Shown: piece after piece, positions 44,815 to 53,888 of the stretch
Layout: each line of letters begins with the position of its first letter
Position numbering within the stretch: position 1 is the first letter of the stretch
DNA from: Planctomicrobium piriforme
Lineage (GTDB): Bacteria > Planctomycetota > Planctomycetia > Planctomycetales > Planctomycetaceae
Assembly: GCA_945860955.1 (NCBI GenBank)
Contig: CAMATH010000010.1
Coordinates: 1 to 64,000, forward strand
Reading direction: 5' to 3'
DNA length: 64,000 bases
The notes under the pieces: generated by a model
What the model saw: only the letters and a program-made list of their open reading frames with translations
What the model was told of the DNA's origin: nothing
Databases searched by the model: none
Position numbers and translations under genes: made by a program

Positions 44815-47800
44815 TCAATCGAGAATCGTGGCGGGAGTCGGTGACTCGACTGGCTGCGGTTGTGCTTGAGGCTGTTGGGGTTGCGGTGGCTGCTGCGGCT
44901 GTTGCGGTTGCTGCTGCCGTTTCAGCACCTTCGACAACCGTTCCTGCAAGACCGTGGCGTCAATCTGGCGGCCGACTTTCATCACCTGCACGCGACTGAC
45001 ATTGGGACGCGCCGCCACGTCGAGCGCCTCAATCATCTCAGTCAGGTCGGACATCATCCCCTCGGCGGCGGAGACAACCAGGGTGTTCGACACATCGTCG
45101 ATGCCAATCGAGAGCATTCCCTTGAGCTTGATGGGCGACTTCTTTTTGTCCCCGGAGTCGTCATCGTCATCGCCCCCTCCCAGGACGTAGGTGTACATGG
45201 AGGGGGTCGGCTTTTTGTTCTTGTCTCCCTCCCCCCCTTTCCCCGCGAGCGCGGGGTCGTTTTCACTCAGGAGGTCGCGGTAGACTTCTTTGATCGCCTC
45301 GGCGATGACCCGCGCTTTGGAGAATTTGATCGTAAACATCCGGGTGATTCGCATCGACTTCTTGTCTTTGGAATCGGGGACGTCGTAAATCGCGATCAGC
45401 TCTTCAATGATCGTCATTTGCTGCGAGTCGGCCCCGGTGACGATGATCGAATTCGAATCGGTGTCGGCGATGAATTTCAGCGGCCGGCGTTTTGATAACC
45501 GTTTCCGTTCCTCCTTTTTCGAATTCATTCCGTTCGCCCAAAAGGGACCGTAAAAATCGTTCTGGGAGTTCTTCTTCTCTTTCTCTTTCTCCGTGAAGAA
45601 ATCCTTGAGGTTCTGCGCGACTCCCCAGGCCCAGGTGGAGTTGTGCTTCATCTTGAAAATCTTGTAGTCACGACGGATCGGGGCCAGCTTCGAAACCATG
45701 TCTTCCAACTGGTCGAGCGCTGCCGTGTCGTCTGACTGAATCACCAGCCGACCGTCCGGGCCCTGGAACACCCGCACGGGAGAGGGATCATCCGTCGGTC
45801 GAGGTGTGGAAGAACGGCGACGGGTGGTCGGTGGCGGGGGGCTGTCGTCGAACTCGTCGACTTCGGTTTCTTCCGGCGGCAGTTCCACGCGTTTTTTCGG
45901 TTTATCGCGTGCTGGCGGCGGGACTTCTTCGGGTTGGTCGGCAAATTCGGGTTGAAGTTCGTCACGTTGAGAAACCGCGATGAACTTCGCGTTCTCGTCG
46001 CGGAGATCGACCAGTCGGTGTTGGGCACCAAGCGGCACAGAGCCAGCCTGGGGAACATCACGGTTGCTACCGACCCGCTCCACCGACCCGGAACGCCGTC
46101 CCGCCGCCGGCGTCGTGCCCCGCGCGGGCTGTCGGCGGCGGGGAGATTCCGCTGGTGGCTCTGGCGGGTCAGCGGCCTCATCGTCGGCTTCGTCTTGGAC
46201 ATCGACCTCCAGCGGATTGGGAGAGACGCCGGGCCAGGCACGTTTCAGCCGTTTGAGGAATTCGGCCGCCTCGTCGGGCGAAATGCTCTCAATGACACGT
46301 CGGCGGGAGGCGCTCGCCCCTTCCGCGGGGATTTCTCCCAGCTTCACGAGCAGCTTTTCGACTTCCTGCAATTCGATTTCATTGGCCCACAGAAGCAGCC
46401 GGTTGTTTTCGGTGTCGGCGTCGACGCGGAATTTTTTTTGCTTCGCACCGGACTGCCCGCCCCCTTGACCGTAATAGAACACGAATGGGTTGTAATTCTG
46501 CTGGTCGTCCCCTTTGTCATCTCCCGCCATCATGAATTCGATCGTCCCCGCGACATAGTCGGCCTCGAGCCGACGCAATCGAACCACTTCGAATTTGCGG
46601 TCGCTCCCGTCGAGTTTTTCGATGAGCTGCTTCACGATCACGTGATCGGCCAGCGCCCCATGCACGATCAATGACCGGTTTTTCTTGTCCACCTGGAGCC
46701 GCGTCGTCGGTTCCAGTCCTCCCAACTCTCGCAGCATTTTGACGATCGGTTCGGGATCGATGCTCGTCAGCCGATAAACTCGCATCCGTGACATGGTCTG
46801 CAGTAGCGACGGATTCTCACTCGGCTGGTCGATGACTTCGATCGCCTCGGAAATTGTCGCCAAGTGATCGGCCGACGCGTTGACCAGCAGGGTGTTTTCG
46901 CGGGCGTTCACCACCATGTGGACCTTGGGTGGCCCCTTCGCTCCGGGCTGAGCGGCGGCGGCCTGCGAGGCGGCAAGGGCCTGCGCCTGCACCTGTTGGA
47001 GCATCTGAATTTGCCCCATCATTTCGGGACCGGTCGATTCGCTCATCGCGTGGGCGGCCGCCGAGATGGGGTCTTCGGTCAAGCCCAGCAAGCCTTCAAT
47101 CTGTCGTTTGACCTCGTCGGCCCGCACATGCTTCAGGCGGAACGGTTTCACGAGTCGCTTTCGGCCGTTATTCGATTGCTCCTCCCGCAGCAGCGTCTGC
47201 ATGTCACGCAGATTCACGACCGCGTCAATCGCCTCCAGCCGGTTGGTTGCTTTCAGTGAGGTCAACTTGCCATTCGGACTCATCAGTGGCTTGAGTTCCT
47301 CGATCGTGGTCTCGGCCATCAACCAGTCGAGCGGAAACGAAATCTTGACGAACTCATGCGGATCGCGTTCGGAAAGTTCTTCCGGACGAACCCGCGGCAC
47401 CAAACTGGGATCGAGCTTTTTCGTGTTGACCAACGTCAACACTTCGCCATCCCGCAGCAGAGTGAATCCCCGGTCGAGAAGATGTCGGTTGATCACGTCG
47501 CGGGCTTCTCGAATCGTGTAGCTGCGCTGCGTCTTCAGATTCAAAAAGTCGCCGGGGAGTTCCTGCCAGTCGAGACTCATCTCCGAAATCTCGGCGAGCC
47601 AGTCCAACACCCCCAGCCAGGGCTGACCATGAAAATTGAATTTGACGCGTCCCTCTTTATCGGGACGTATCTGGAGTTCTTTGGGATCGGCAGGGGTCGA
47701 GGGTTTGTCGGGACGGGTGATTGGTTTTGCCGTCTCGCCGGCTGGTTTCGCTTCTGCCTTCTTTTTCTCCTCCTCTGCCTTCCTCTTTTCTTCTTCTGAT

Positions 47801-48051
47801 TTCGCCGCGTCCGGTTTCGCCTCTTCCGTTGCTGCTTCCGGCTTTGGTTCCTCCGCCACGGGGCCCGCCGGCTTTAACAGTTCGTGAGCCCGTCGCACGG
47901 CGTCCTGCGGGCCAGGTTGAATCTGCCCGAACGCAGTTCGCTCAATGGGAACACCGACCACCAGGAGAATCCCAGCAGCCAACCAGCAAGCTGCCCAGGG
48001 AATTCTCCCCGCAGCTCGAAAGCGTTTCGGAATTGGCATCAACGGATTCAT
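44815..48051 (-). CDS. Large protein with repeated secretin N-type (NolW-like) domains, no barrel
   Basis: 1078 residues from the ATG at 48051 (signal or anchor AACWLAAGILLVVGVPIERT). Residues about 60-130 are Glu/Lys/Ala-rich. At least four NolW/N3-like modules follow, each an alpha-beta unit ending in a pattern such as DKKNRSLIVHGALADHVIVK, ADTENNRLLLWANEIELQEV, ADTDSNSIIVTGADSQQMTI or GIDDVSNTLVVSAAEGMMSD. A Pro/Glu/Arg-rich linker splits them at about 690-790. The C-terminus is a Gln/Pro run. True secretins have these modules before a conserved C-terminal barrel; that barrel is absent. A periplasmic ring-like or scaffold role is inferred. First gene of the operon with an ABC permease and a DUF1501 protein. 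Confidence 0.8.
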   Translation of the reverse strand: MNPLMPIPKRFRAAGRIPWAACWLAAGILLVVGVPIERTAFGQIQPGPQDAVRRAHELLKPAGPVAEEPKPEAATEEAKPDAAKSEEEKRKAEEEKKKAEAKPAGETAKPITRPDKPSTPADPKELQIRPDKEGRVKFNFHGQPWLGVLDWLAEISEMSLDWQELPGDFLNLKTQRSYTIREARDVINRHLLDRGFTLLRDGEVLTLVNTKKLDPSLVPRVRPEELSERDPHEFVKISFPLDWLMAETTIEELKPLMSPNGKLTSLKATNRLEAIDAVVNLRDMQTLLREEQSNNGRKRLVKPFRLKHVRADEVKRQIEGLLGLTEDPISAAAHAMSESTGPEMMGQIQMLQQVQAQALAASQAAAAQPGAKGPPKVHMVVNARENTLLVNASADHLATISEAIEVIDQPSENPSLLQTMSRMRVYRLTSIDPEPIVKMLRELGGLEPTTRLQVDKKNRSLIVHGALADHVIVKQLIEKLDGSDRKFEVVRLRRLEADYVAGTIEFMMAGDDKGDDQQNYNPFVFYYGQGGGQSGAKQKKFRVDADTENNRLLLWANEIELQEVEKLLVKLGEIPAEGASASRRRVIESISPDEAAEFLKRLKRAWPGVSPNPLEVDVQDEADDEAADPPEPPAESPRRRQPARGTTPAAGRRSGSVERVGSNRDVPQAGSVPLGAQHRLVDLRDENAKFIAVSQRDELQPEFADQPEEVPPPARDKPKKRVELPPEETEVDEFDDSPPPPTTRRRSSTPRPTDDPSPVRVFQGPDGRLVIQSDDTAALDQLEDMVSKLAPIRRDYKIFKMKHNSTWAWGVAQNLKDFFTEKEKEKKNSQNDFYGPFWANGMNSKKEERKRLSKRRPLKFIADTDSNSIIVTGADSQQMTIIEELIAIYDVPDSKDKKSMRITRMFTIKFSKARVIAEAIKEVYRDLLSENDPALAGKGGEGDKNKKPTPSMYTYVLGGGDDDDDSGDKKKSPIKLKGMLSIGIDDVSNTLVVSAAEGMMSDLTEMIEALDVAARPNVSRVQVMKVGRQIDATVLQERLSKVLKRQQQPQQPQQPPQPQQPQAQPQPVESPTPATILD

Positions 48052-48400
48052 CAGCGTCTGACCGGGCAGGACGACAACAATTCGATTGGCGACGACCAAT
48101 CTCCAGTGACCGTGGACGGACGACACGCGGCGTGGTACGCCAGCGACTCGCACCGAGCGCTGTCGCGGCGCACGGGGAGCGTTGTGGAGAACCGGGTCCG
48201 TCCATCGTACCAGATTCGCCACGCCAGACATTTTGTTTGAGGGGAACTGCTGACGACAAGGGCAGTTTTTGTTTCTTGTGGTAATTTCTGCCGACTTTGT
48301 CGACCAATTCGGTCGTCCCGGATCGGATTGCGAAGCCCCGTGTCAGCCGATAGACTCGCGAACGTTGATCCGTCCATCGCGCAACGATCGGAGTTTTTCC
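48052..48400. other. Divergent region between the secretin-N gene and the oxidoreductase gene
   Basis: No gene supported. A hairpin AACTGC/GCAGTT (48245-48267) followed by TTTGTTT lies about 130 bases before the oxidoreductase start. It resembles a weak plus-strand terminator or attenuator. Confidence 0.45.
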
Positions 48401-49738
48401 ATGTCGACCCGCTCATCCCGTCGTCGTTTCCTGAAGCAGGCCGCCTTCGCCGGGGCGGCGGTTTCGTTCCCCGCCGTAAGTTGGTCGCGCGTTCTCGGAG
48501 CCAACGAACGACTGCGAATTGTCTCGGTCGGGACCGGAGGGAAAGGCTGGTCCGATCTGCAGGCGACCGCTGCCTGCCCCAAGACACAGGTCGTGGCTCT
48601 GTGCGATATCGACGAATCCAAAGATCATCTGGGACGGGCCGCGGAGACCTATCCGCTGGCGAAAAAATTCACGGACTGGCGGAAACTGTACGACGAACAC
48701 AAGTCGTTCGACGCTGTGATTGTGTCCACCCCCGACCACATGCACGCCCCCATATCGCTCCCGGCGATGCAGCTTGGCAAGCATGTGCAATGCCAGAAAC
48801 CGTTGACGCACACCGTCCATGAAGCCCGGCAGATGAAACTCGCCGCGAAGAAGTACAACGTGGTCACGCAGATGGGGAACCAGATTCAGTCGCACCAGGC
48901 GTACCGGACGGCAGTCAAGCTGGTTCACGACGGCGTAATCGGAAAGGTGCGCGAGGTGCATTCGTGGCAAAGCGGCGCGATGGGTTGGATTCTGGTCGAC
49001 GATCGTCCCGCCGGCAGCGATCCGGTCCCCAGCACTGTGCATTGGGATGAATGGCTCGGCGTCGCGCCGGTCCGTCCGTATGTCTCCAAAGTCTATCACT
49101 CGTTCAACTGGCGTGCCTGGCAGGCCTTTTCGAACGGTCAATTGGGAGATTTTGGCTGCCACATTCTCGACCCGGTCTTCATGGCGCTGAAACTCACCGC
49201 GCCGCTGTCGATTCACGCCGACGCTCCGGCGATCAATTCGGAAATCTGGAACAAATCGTCGACAGTCTCGTATGAGTTCCCCGGAACCGAACTGACCGCC
49301 GGCAAAACCGTGAAAGTGACCTGGTACGACGGAGCCGGGCACATGCCAACGCCCGCTGCGCTGGGACTGGCGGCGGATGTGAAGTTGCCGGGGTCGGGTT
49401 CGGTACTGATCGGCGAAAAGGGAACACTGGTCATCCCGCACGTCGACATGCCGAAACTGCTGGGGGAAAAAGTCGCCGACCACAAGATTCAGGAAGTCCC
49501 GGCCCGCGACCACTATGTTTCCTGGGCGCTCGCCTGCCTGGGCGAAGACCAGACGACATCGCACTTCGACTACTCCGCCCCGCTGACCGAGACGGTGCTG
49601 CTGGGGACGATCGCCGTCCGAAATCCGGGGGCCAAACTGAGCTGGAACGCGGAGAAGATGGAATTGACCGGTTCCCCCAAGGCGCAGGCACTTCTGACGA
49701 AGCCCTACCGCAGCGGCTGGGAACCGAAGTGGGTGTGA
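48401..49738 (+). CDS. Gfo/Idh/MocA family oxidoreductase, Tat-exported
   Basis: 445 residues from the ATG at 48401, which opens a twin-arginine signal (SSRRRFLKQAAFAGAAVSFP). Rossmann domain at about 35-160: LRIVSVGTGGKGWSDLQATA, DIDESKDHL, STPDHMHAPISLPAMQLGKH, and the family EKP motif as CQKPLTHTVHEA, where Gln replaces the usual Glu. The C-terminal domain has WHDEWLG-like VHWDEWLGVAPVRPY. Exported NAD(P)-dependent sugar oxidoreductases of this type abound in planctomycetes. The substrate is unknown. A 10-bp stem hairpin follows the stop. Confidence 0.9.
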   Translation: MSTRSSRRRFLKQAAFAGAAVSFPAVSWSRVLGANERLRIVSVGTGGKGWSDLQATAACPKTQVVALCDIDESKDHLGRAAETYPLAKKFTDWRKLYDEHKSFDAVIVSTPDHMHAPISLPAMQLGKHVQCQKPLTHTVHEARQMKLAAKKYNVVTQMGNQIQSHQAYRTAVKLVHDGVIGKVREVHSWQSGAMGWILVDDRPAGSDPVPSTVHWDEWLGVAPVRPYVSKVYHSFNWRAWQAFSNGQLGDFGCHILDPVFMALKLTAPLSIHADAPAINSEIWNKSSTVSYEFPGTELTAGKTVKVTWYDGAGHMPTPAALGLAADVKLPGSGSVLIGEKGTLVIPHVDMPKLLGEKVADHKIQEVPARDHYVSWALACLGEDQTTSHFDYSAPLTETVLLGTIAVRNPGAKLSWNAEKMELTGSPKAQALLTKPYRSGWEPKWV

Positions 49739-49798
49739 CTGAGGCTGGGCGGCGAGTGTGCGGCAATGAATACCCGCCGAACGGTTGTGGACAAACAT

Positions 49799-49834
49799 GA
49801 ACTCCTGGTGTGGGATTGAACCTGCCAGGAGTTC
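49799..49834 (+). terminator. Hairpin after the oxidoreductase gene
   Basis: Stem GAACTCCTGG / CCAGGAGTTC with a 16-base loop, 60 bases after the stop. No clear T-run follows. Confidence 0.5.
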
Positions 49835-49979
49835 TGAGCGTCATGTCCCTTAGTGGTCGGCCCATTTTGCCCAATCCCCCAAATGCGTGAATTCTTTCAA
49901 CCCCTCGCCCCACTTTTGCCGAAAGGATGGAATGTAGCGTCTGTAGCGATTGTGCGCCTGCATCTTTCGGAGAACCGAC

Positions 49980-51473
49980 ATGTCTCAGCCGACGAATCCT
50001 TCGGCTTCCCGCTGGACTCCCCCCCGTGAACAGCACGACTGGGGAGCCGCCCTGCTGACCTCCCCTTGGCTCTGGGGAGCGGCGATGACGGTTGGGTTCT
50101 ACCAGGCGATTCCCCTGTTCCCGTCGTGGAACACGTTCTTCGACCGGTACTTCTGCCAGCACTGGATTCTCTACACCGAAACCGCCGGTGCCTTTTTCGG
50201 GCTGGCGATCCTGATGAAAAAACTCATCGGGCTGTTCGCCGAGCGCAGGGCGTTTGAATCTTTCTCGCTTGACCAGGTTCACTTTGAACCGCATGTCCCC
50301 TCGGAAACCCGGGCTCTCTCAGTTGCCCAGTCTGTGTCAGCCGCCCCCGCTTCAATGCTGCGAACGCAGTGGCTGAAGCGAATCATCCACGTTTGCGAAT
50401 ACGTGCTGAATCGCCGGTCGGCTCAGGGGCTGGAAGAACACTTGCGCTACCGGGCCGATCTGGCGCTCGAAAGCCTGACTGGCAGCTTCGCGTTCCTCCG
50501 TACGATCACCTGGGCCATTCCGATTTTGGGGTTCCTCGGAACGGTCATCGGGATCACGATGTCGCTGTCGAGTCTCAAATTCGATCCGAATCAACTGGCT
50601 GAGTCGTTCGAGCAGGCTCTGGTCGGGCTGGGTGTGGCGTTTGATACCACCGCCCTCGCTCTGAGCCTCTCGCTGGGGCTGGTGTTTGGAACGTACATGG
50701 TGGAACGTGCCGAAGGGGACGTCCTGGGTCGCGTGGAGGAATTGGGGGTCGCCCGCCTGGCGCCGCTGCTCCCCGCAACCGACGAGTCGGTCACCCCGCT
50801 GGCCGCAGCAGAGACTCAGGCCGCCAGCCACCTGCTCGAACGGACCGAGTCGCTGGTCAACTGGCAGACGGAAATGTGGCAGTCGGCCCTCGAAGGGATG
50901 CGCACCCGCTGGATTGAGTCGGCCGATTCTCAACAGGGTCGATTCAACGAGGCGCTGCAGCAGGGAATGCTGACCACCCTCACGGGACACGCCCAGGACT
51001 TGCAATCGGTCCGTGGGGAATTTCTCGAAGGTTTCCGCTCGGTTGCCCAGGAACTGTCTCGCGTCGTGGTCGCATTGCAGACGTCGACCGCACTGGCCCA
51101 ATCGCAGTTTGGCGAACAGGTGGCGTCGACCTGGAAACAGCTCGAAACGCACCTCAACGGTGTTCACGCTCAGCAGCAGACGTTTCTCGCCGACGCCTCC
51201 CGGCTGCTGGGAGAGTCGATGTCGGGCTGGCACGGCGATCTCGAACGATCGACTTCCGCCATGCAGGCGCAGCTCACCGAATTGCGGCAACAGTCGCAGC
51301 TCTTGCTCTCTCTGTCGGAGCAGACGGGAGAACTCGAACAATTGCAGTCGACTCTCACGAACAATCTGCAGACCGTGCGAACGCTCAACGCTTTCGAAGA
51401 AACGATTCAGAGCCTGAACGCGGCGATTCACCTGCTCTCGGCCCGTTCCAAGGGCTTTTCGGCCGCCGCCTGA
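49980..51473 (+). CDS. MotA/TolQ/ExbB-type proton channel with long coiled tail
   Basis: 497 residues from the ATG at 49980 with GGAGAA seven bases upstream; an ATG at 49950 is in frame but has no binding site. Four predicted helices: 23-45, 62-86, 173-198 and 213-239. The last two carry the family core, WAIPILGFLGTVIGITMSLS and VGLGVAFDTTALALSLSLGL, which line the ion path in TolQ/ExbB. Residues 250-490 are a long, Gln/Ser/Leu-rich predicted coiled tail, facing the cytoplasm by analogy with TolQ, and much longer than in TolQ. It is the first of three packed genes. The two next genes encode single-pass proteins resembling ExbD/TolR. Function unknown. Confidence 0.88.
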   Translation: MSQPTNPSASRWTPPREQHDWGAALLTSPWLWGAAMTVGFYQAIPLFPSWNTFFDRYFCQHWILYTETAGAFFGLAILMKKLIGLFAERRAFESFSLDQVHFEPHVPSETRALSVAQSVSAAPASMLRTQWLKRIIHVCEYVLNRRSAQGLEEHLRYRADLALESLTGSFAFLRTITWAIPILGFLGTVIGITMSLSSLKFDPNQLAESFEQALVGLGVAFDTTALALSLSLGLVFGTYMVERAEGDVLGRVEELGVARLAPLLPATDESVTPLAAAETQAASHLLERTESLVNWQTEMWQSALEGMRTRWIESADSQQGRFNEALQQGMLTTLTGHAQDLQSVRGEFLEGFRSVAQELSRVVVALQTSTALAQSQFGEQVASTWKQLETHLNGVHAQQQTFLADASRLLGESMSGWHGDLERSTSAMQAQLTELRQQSQLLLSLSEQTGELEQLQSTLTNNLQTVRTLNAFEETIQSLNAAIHLLSARSKGFSAAA

Positions 51474-51506
51474 TTCGGCCCCGTTCCTTCTTTGTGAGTC
51501 GCAGCC

Positions 51507-53888
51507 ATGAGGCGGTCGTCCTCGCCGCAGAATTCGGTCTCGCTCTTTCCGTTCCTCGCGGTGCTGATTTGCACCATGGGGGCGCTGGTGCTGTTGCTGT
51601 TGGGATTGACGCAGTCGATGCGAACCCAGGCGGCGGCGGCGGCAACCCAAGCTTCCACCTCCGATCAGCCCGCGTTGCCACTTGCGTCGATCCGTTCGAT
51701 CCGTCCGCCAGCACCACCGCTGCCGGGCGATTTCGATCACGAAGCGCTGTCCGCCGTCCGGGCGGATGCCGAGGCGAAACGCGAGTCGCATTGGCGCGCG
51801 ATTCTGGCCAAGGCGATCGCCGACCGGGACGCCGTTCAGGAAGAACTGAACCGCCGTCAGGCCCGGCGGGCGCAGCTTGAAGCCGACCTGAAGGAACTCG
51901 AGAATCGACTCGACGCCGAGGCCGGGCAGATCAACGCGGCCCGCGTCGCGGTCGAAGTCTCGGCAGAGCAGGAACAGGATCTCGCGCTGGAACACCGCCG
52001 ACTGAGCGAGCAGATCGCGCTGACCGAAAACAAGATCGATCAGACAAAGCTCCGGCAGTCAACCGCTCCGAATGAATACGCGATTCTCGCGTACGATGGA
52101 CGTTCGGGAACGCAACGCCGGCCGATCTACATCGAATGCACCGAGTCGGGGTATCGGTTCTATCCCGAGAATATTTTCGTTGGCGCGAACGAACTCAAGG
52201 GGGGATCGGTTAAGTACAACGCGCTCGTGACCGGAACCCGCGCACTGCTCCGGTATTGGACGCTGAAACACGCCCGCGATCCCAAGAGGTTCCATCGCCC
52301 CTACGTGTTACTGATCGTTCGCCCCGGGGGAGTCTACGCCTACGACATGGCTCGCCAGTTGCTTTCCCGACTGGAAACCAACTTCGGTTACGAGCTGGTT
52401 GAAGACGACATCGTTCTCCAGAAGCTGCCTCCCGATGCGCAGTCGGTCGCGGTCCTGAAGGAAGCCATCGCGCTGGCGGTCGAGATGGCCGAGAAGCCCC
52501 CCGAGGCTTCTTCCAATTCGGGTCGCGAGATTCAGACCTGGGATGAAGAACGCGGACAGCCTTCAGGATCGGCGGGCAACAAATCGACCGCCAAATCCGG
52601 CGAAGGCCGCGGACCGGGCGATGGTCGCGGGAAGGGAGTCGGCGGTGATGTGGGGGGCGCATCCGGTGCTGTGGCGGAATCCACAGGTCAACGCAGGGGT
52701 TCCAAGGCGGGCGGAATTCCCGATACCTTTCACGAACCAAACTCAATCACGCCCGGAACACGTCCCGAAGGGGGCATGGCCGCGCGAGCCGGCACGGGCA
52801 ACAGCAACGCCTACGGCAACGGCAACGGGAACAGCATCGGGAACGGGAACGCCAGTGCCTACGGCGGAGGGGGCGGCAACGGCATGAGCGGTCAGGGGGG
52901 CGCTGGCGGTCGCGCCCGCCCGGCGGATCTGCGTGGCGGACGCACTGTTGGCGACGATGCCGTCGATCAGCCCCTCGCGTCGGGCGACGTTGTCGCCGAT
53001 GGGGAGACCGGCGGATCGGCTCCCGGCCGGTTGAAGTCATTGGAAGTCGGTGGGACGCAATCGCCTTCCGACAATCAACGTGGGGCGACGCCGTTACGGG
53101 GTTTTCCTGGCACAACCGAAAGACCCGGTGGAAAGCCGGCCGTCGCAGACGACGGGGCAACCCCCGAGTCGGGTGCCAATGTCACCGGCGGCCCGACTGG
53201 ACCGCGACGGCGATCGTCCAAGTTGAAGGAACCTGTGGGGGCCCCTCCCGCCGATGCGGTCGGCTACGCCGAGATCAATCCCGGCGAAGGGGACATGAAC
53301 GAAGAGTCGGCCGGCGGGACGAAGTCGGCCACTGCGGACGAAAGGCCACCGCAACGACTTTTTCCGCAAGAGAAGCCACTCAGTGAAGAAGAAGGTCTGC
53401 CGACCCGCGGTTCGGGGGGCGCACGGGGACAGCCTTCCAATGAACGCCAACCGATACACAAGCACGAATTCGAAACCGAAGAATCGGTTGGTGGTACCGG
53501 CCAGTCGTTACCCGGCCCCCGTGGGCCGCGCGGTGGCGGGAACGGCGGAGACCGCAATCTGATCGGTTTGGAACGTAAGATCCCCATACGGGTGGAACGC
53601 TATCGGGTCGTCATCGGCGACGAAGATCTGATCGAAATCCCAGTCTTGAAGAAGACCAGGAACGACGCGCTGGTATCTCAAGTGACCGGCGCGATGCGAC
53701 AGGTGATTGACTCGTGGGGACCTGCCCCCCGGAAATTCTACTGGATACCGGCGGTCCGCTTCGAAGTGACAACCGCAGGCAACCCCGTCTATGAACGGCT
53801 GCGCGGGGCGTTTGAACGGCAGAAGGTCAAATCGACCGTCGACTACGTCGAGAATTCCGACAAGACTCCCCGACAGGAGGCCCGGTAA
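51507..53888 (+). CDS. Single-pass ExbD-like membrane protein with Ala in place of the proton-site Asp
   Basis: 793 residues. One membrane helix at about 12-35 (SLFPFLAVLICTMGALVLLL). Compared with the next gene product (SFLDVLSNIVGILIILIV), FL-x-VL and the following Gly-x-Leu align, and Ala18 falls where that protein has Asp19. Coiled coil at about 80-185. A globular domain at about 190-330 has RRPIYIECTESGYRFYPENI and RPYVLLIVRPGGVYAYDMAR. Residues about 350-680 are Gly/Ser/Asn/Pro-rich low complexity (GNGNGNSIGNGNASAYGGGG). A second globular piece ends the protein (LVSQVTGAMRQVIDSWGPAP). Probably periplasmic beyond the helix. It begins 33 bp after the channel gene and its stop shares an A with the next ATG (TAATG). 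Confidence 0.8.
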   Translation: MRRSSSPQNSVSLFPFLAVLICTMGALVLLLLGLTQSMRTQAAAAATQASTSDQPALPLASIRSIRPPAPPLPGDFDHEALSAVRADAEAKRESHWRAILAKAIADRDAVQEELNRRQARRAQLEADLKELENRLDAEAGQINAARVAVEVSAEQEQDLALEHRRLSEQIALTENKIDQTKLRQSTAPNEYAILAYDGRSGTQRRPIYIECTESGYRFYPENIFVGANELKGGSVKYNALVTGTRALLRYWTLKHARDPKRFHRPYVLLIVRPGGVYAYDMARQLLSRLETNFGYELVEDDIVLQKLPPDAQSVAVLKEAIALAVEMAEKPPEASSNSGREIQTWDEERGQPSGSAGNKSTAKSGEGRGPGDGRGKGVGGDVGGASGAVAESTGQRRGSKAGGIPDTFHEPNSITPGTRPEGGMAARAGTGNSNAYGNGNGNSIGNGNASAYGGGGGNGMSGQGGAGGRARPADLRGGRTVGDDAVDQPLASGDVVADGETGGSAPGRLKSLEVGGTQSPSDNQRGATPLRGFPGTTERPGGKPAVADDGATPESGANVTGGPTGPRRRSSKLKEPVGAPPADAVGYAEINPGEGDMNEESAGGTKSATADERPPQRLFPQEKPLSEEEGLPTRGSGGARGQPSNERQPIHKHEFETEESVGGTGQSLPGPRGPRGGGNGGDRNLIGLERKIPIRVERYRVVIGDEDLIEIPVLKKTRNDALVSQVTGAMRQVIDSWGPAPRKFYWIPAVRFEVTTAGNPVYERLRGAFERQKVKSTVDYVENSDKTPRQEAR

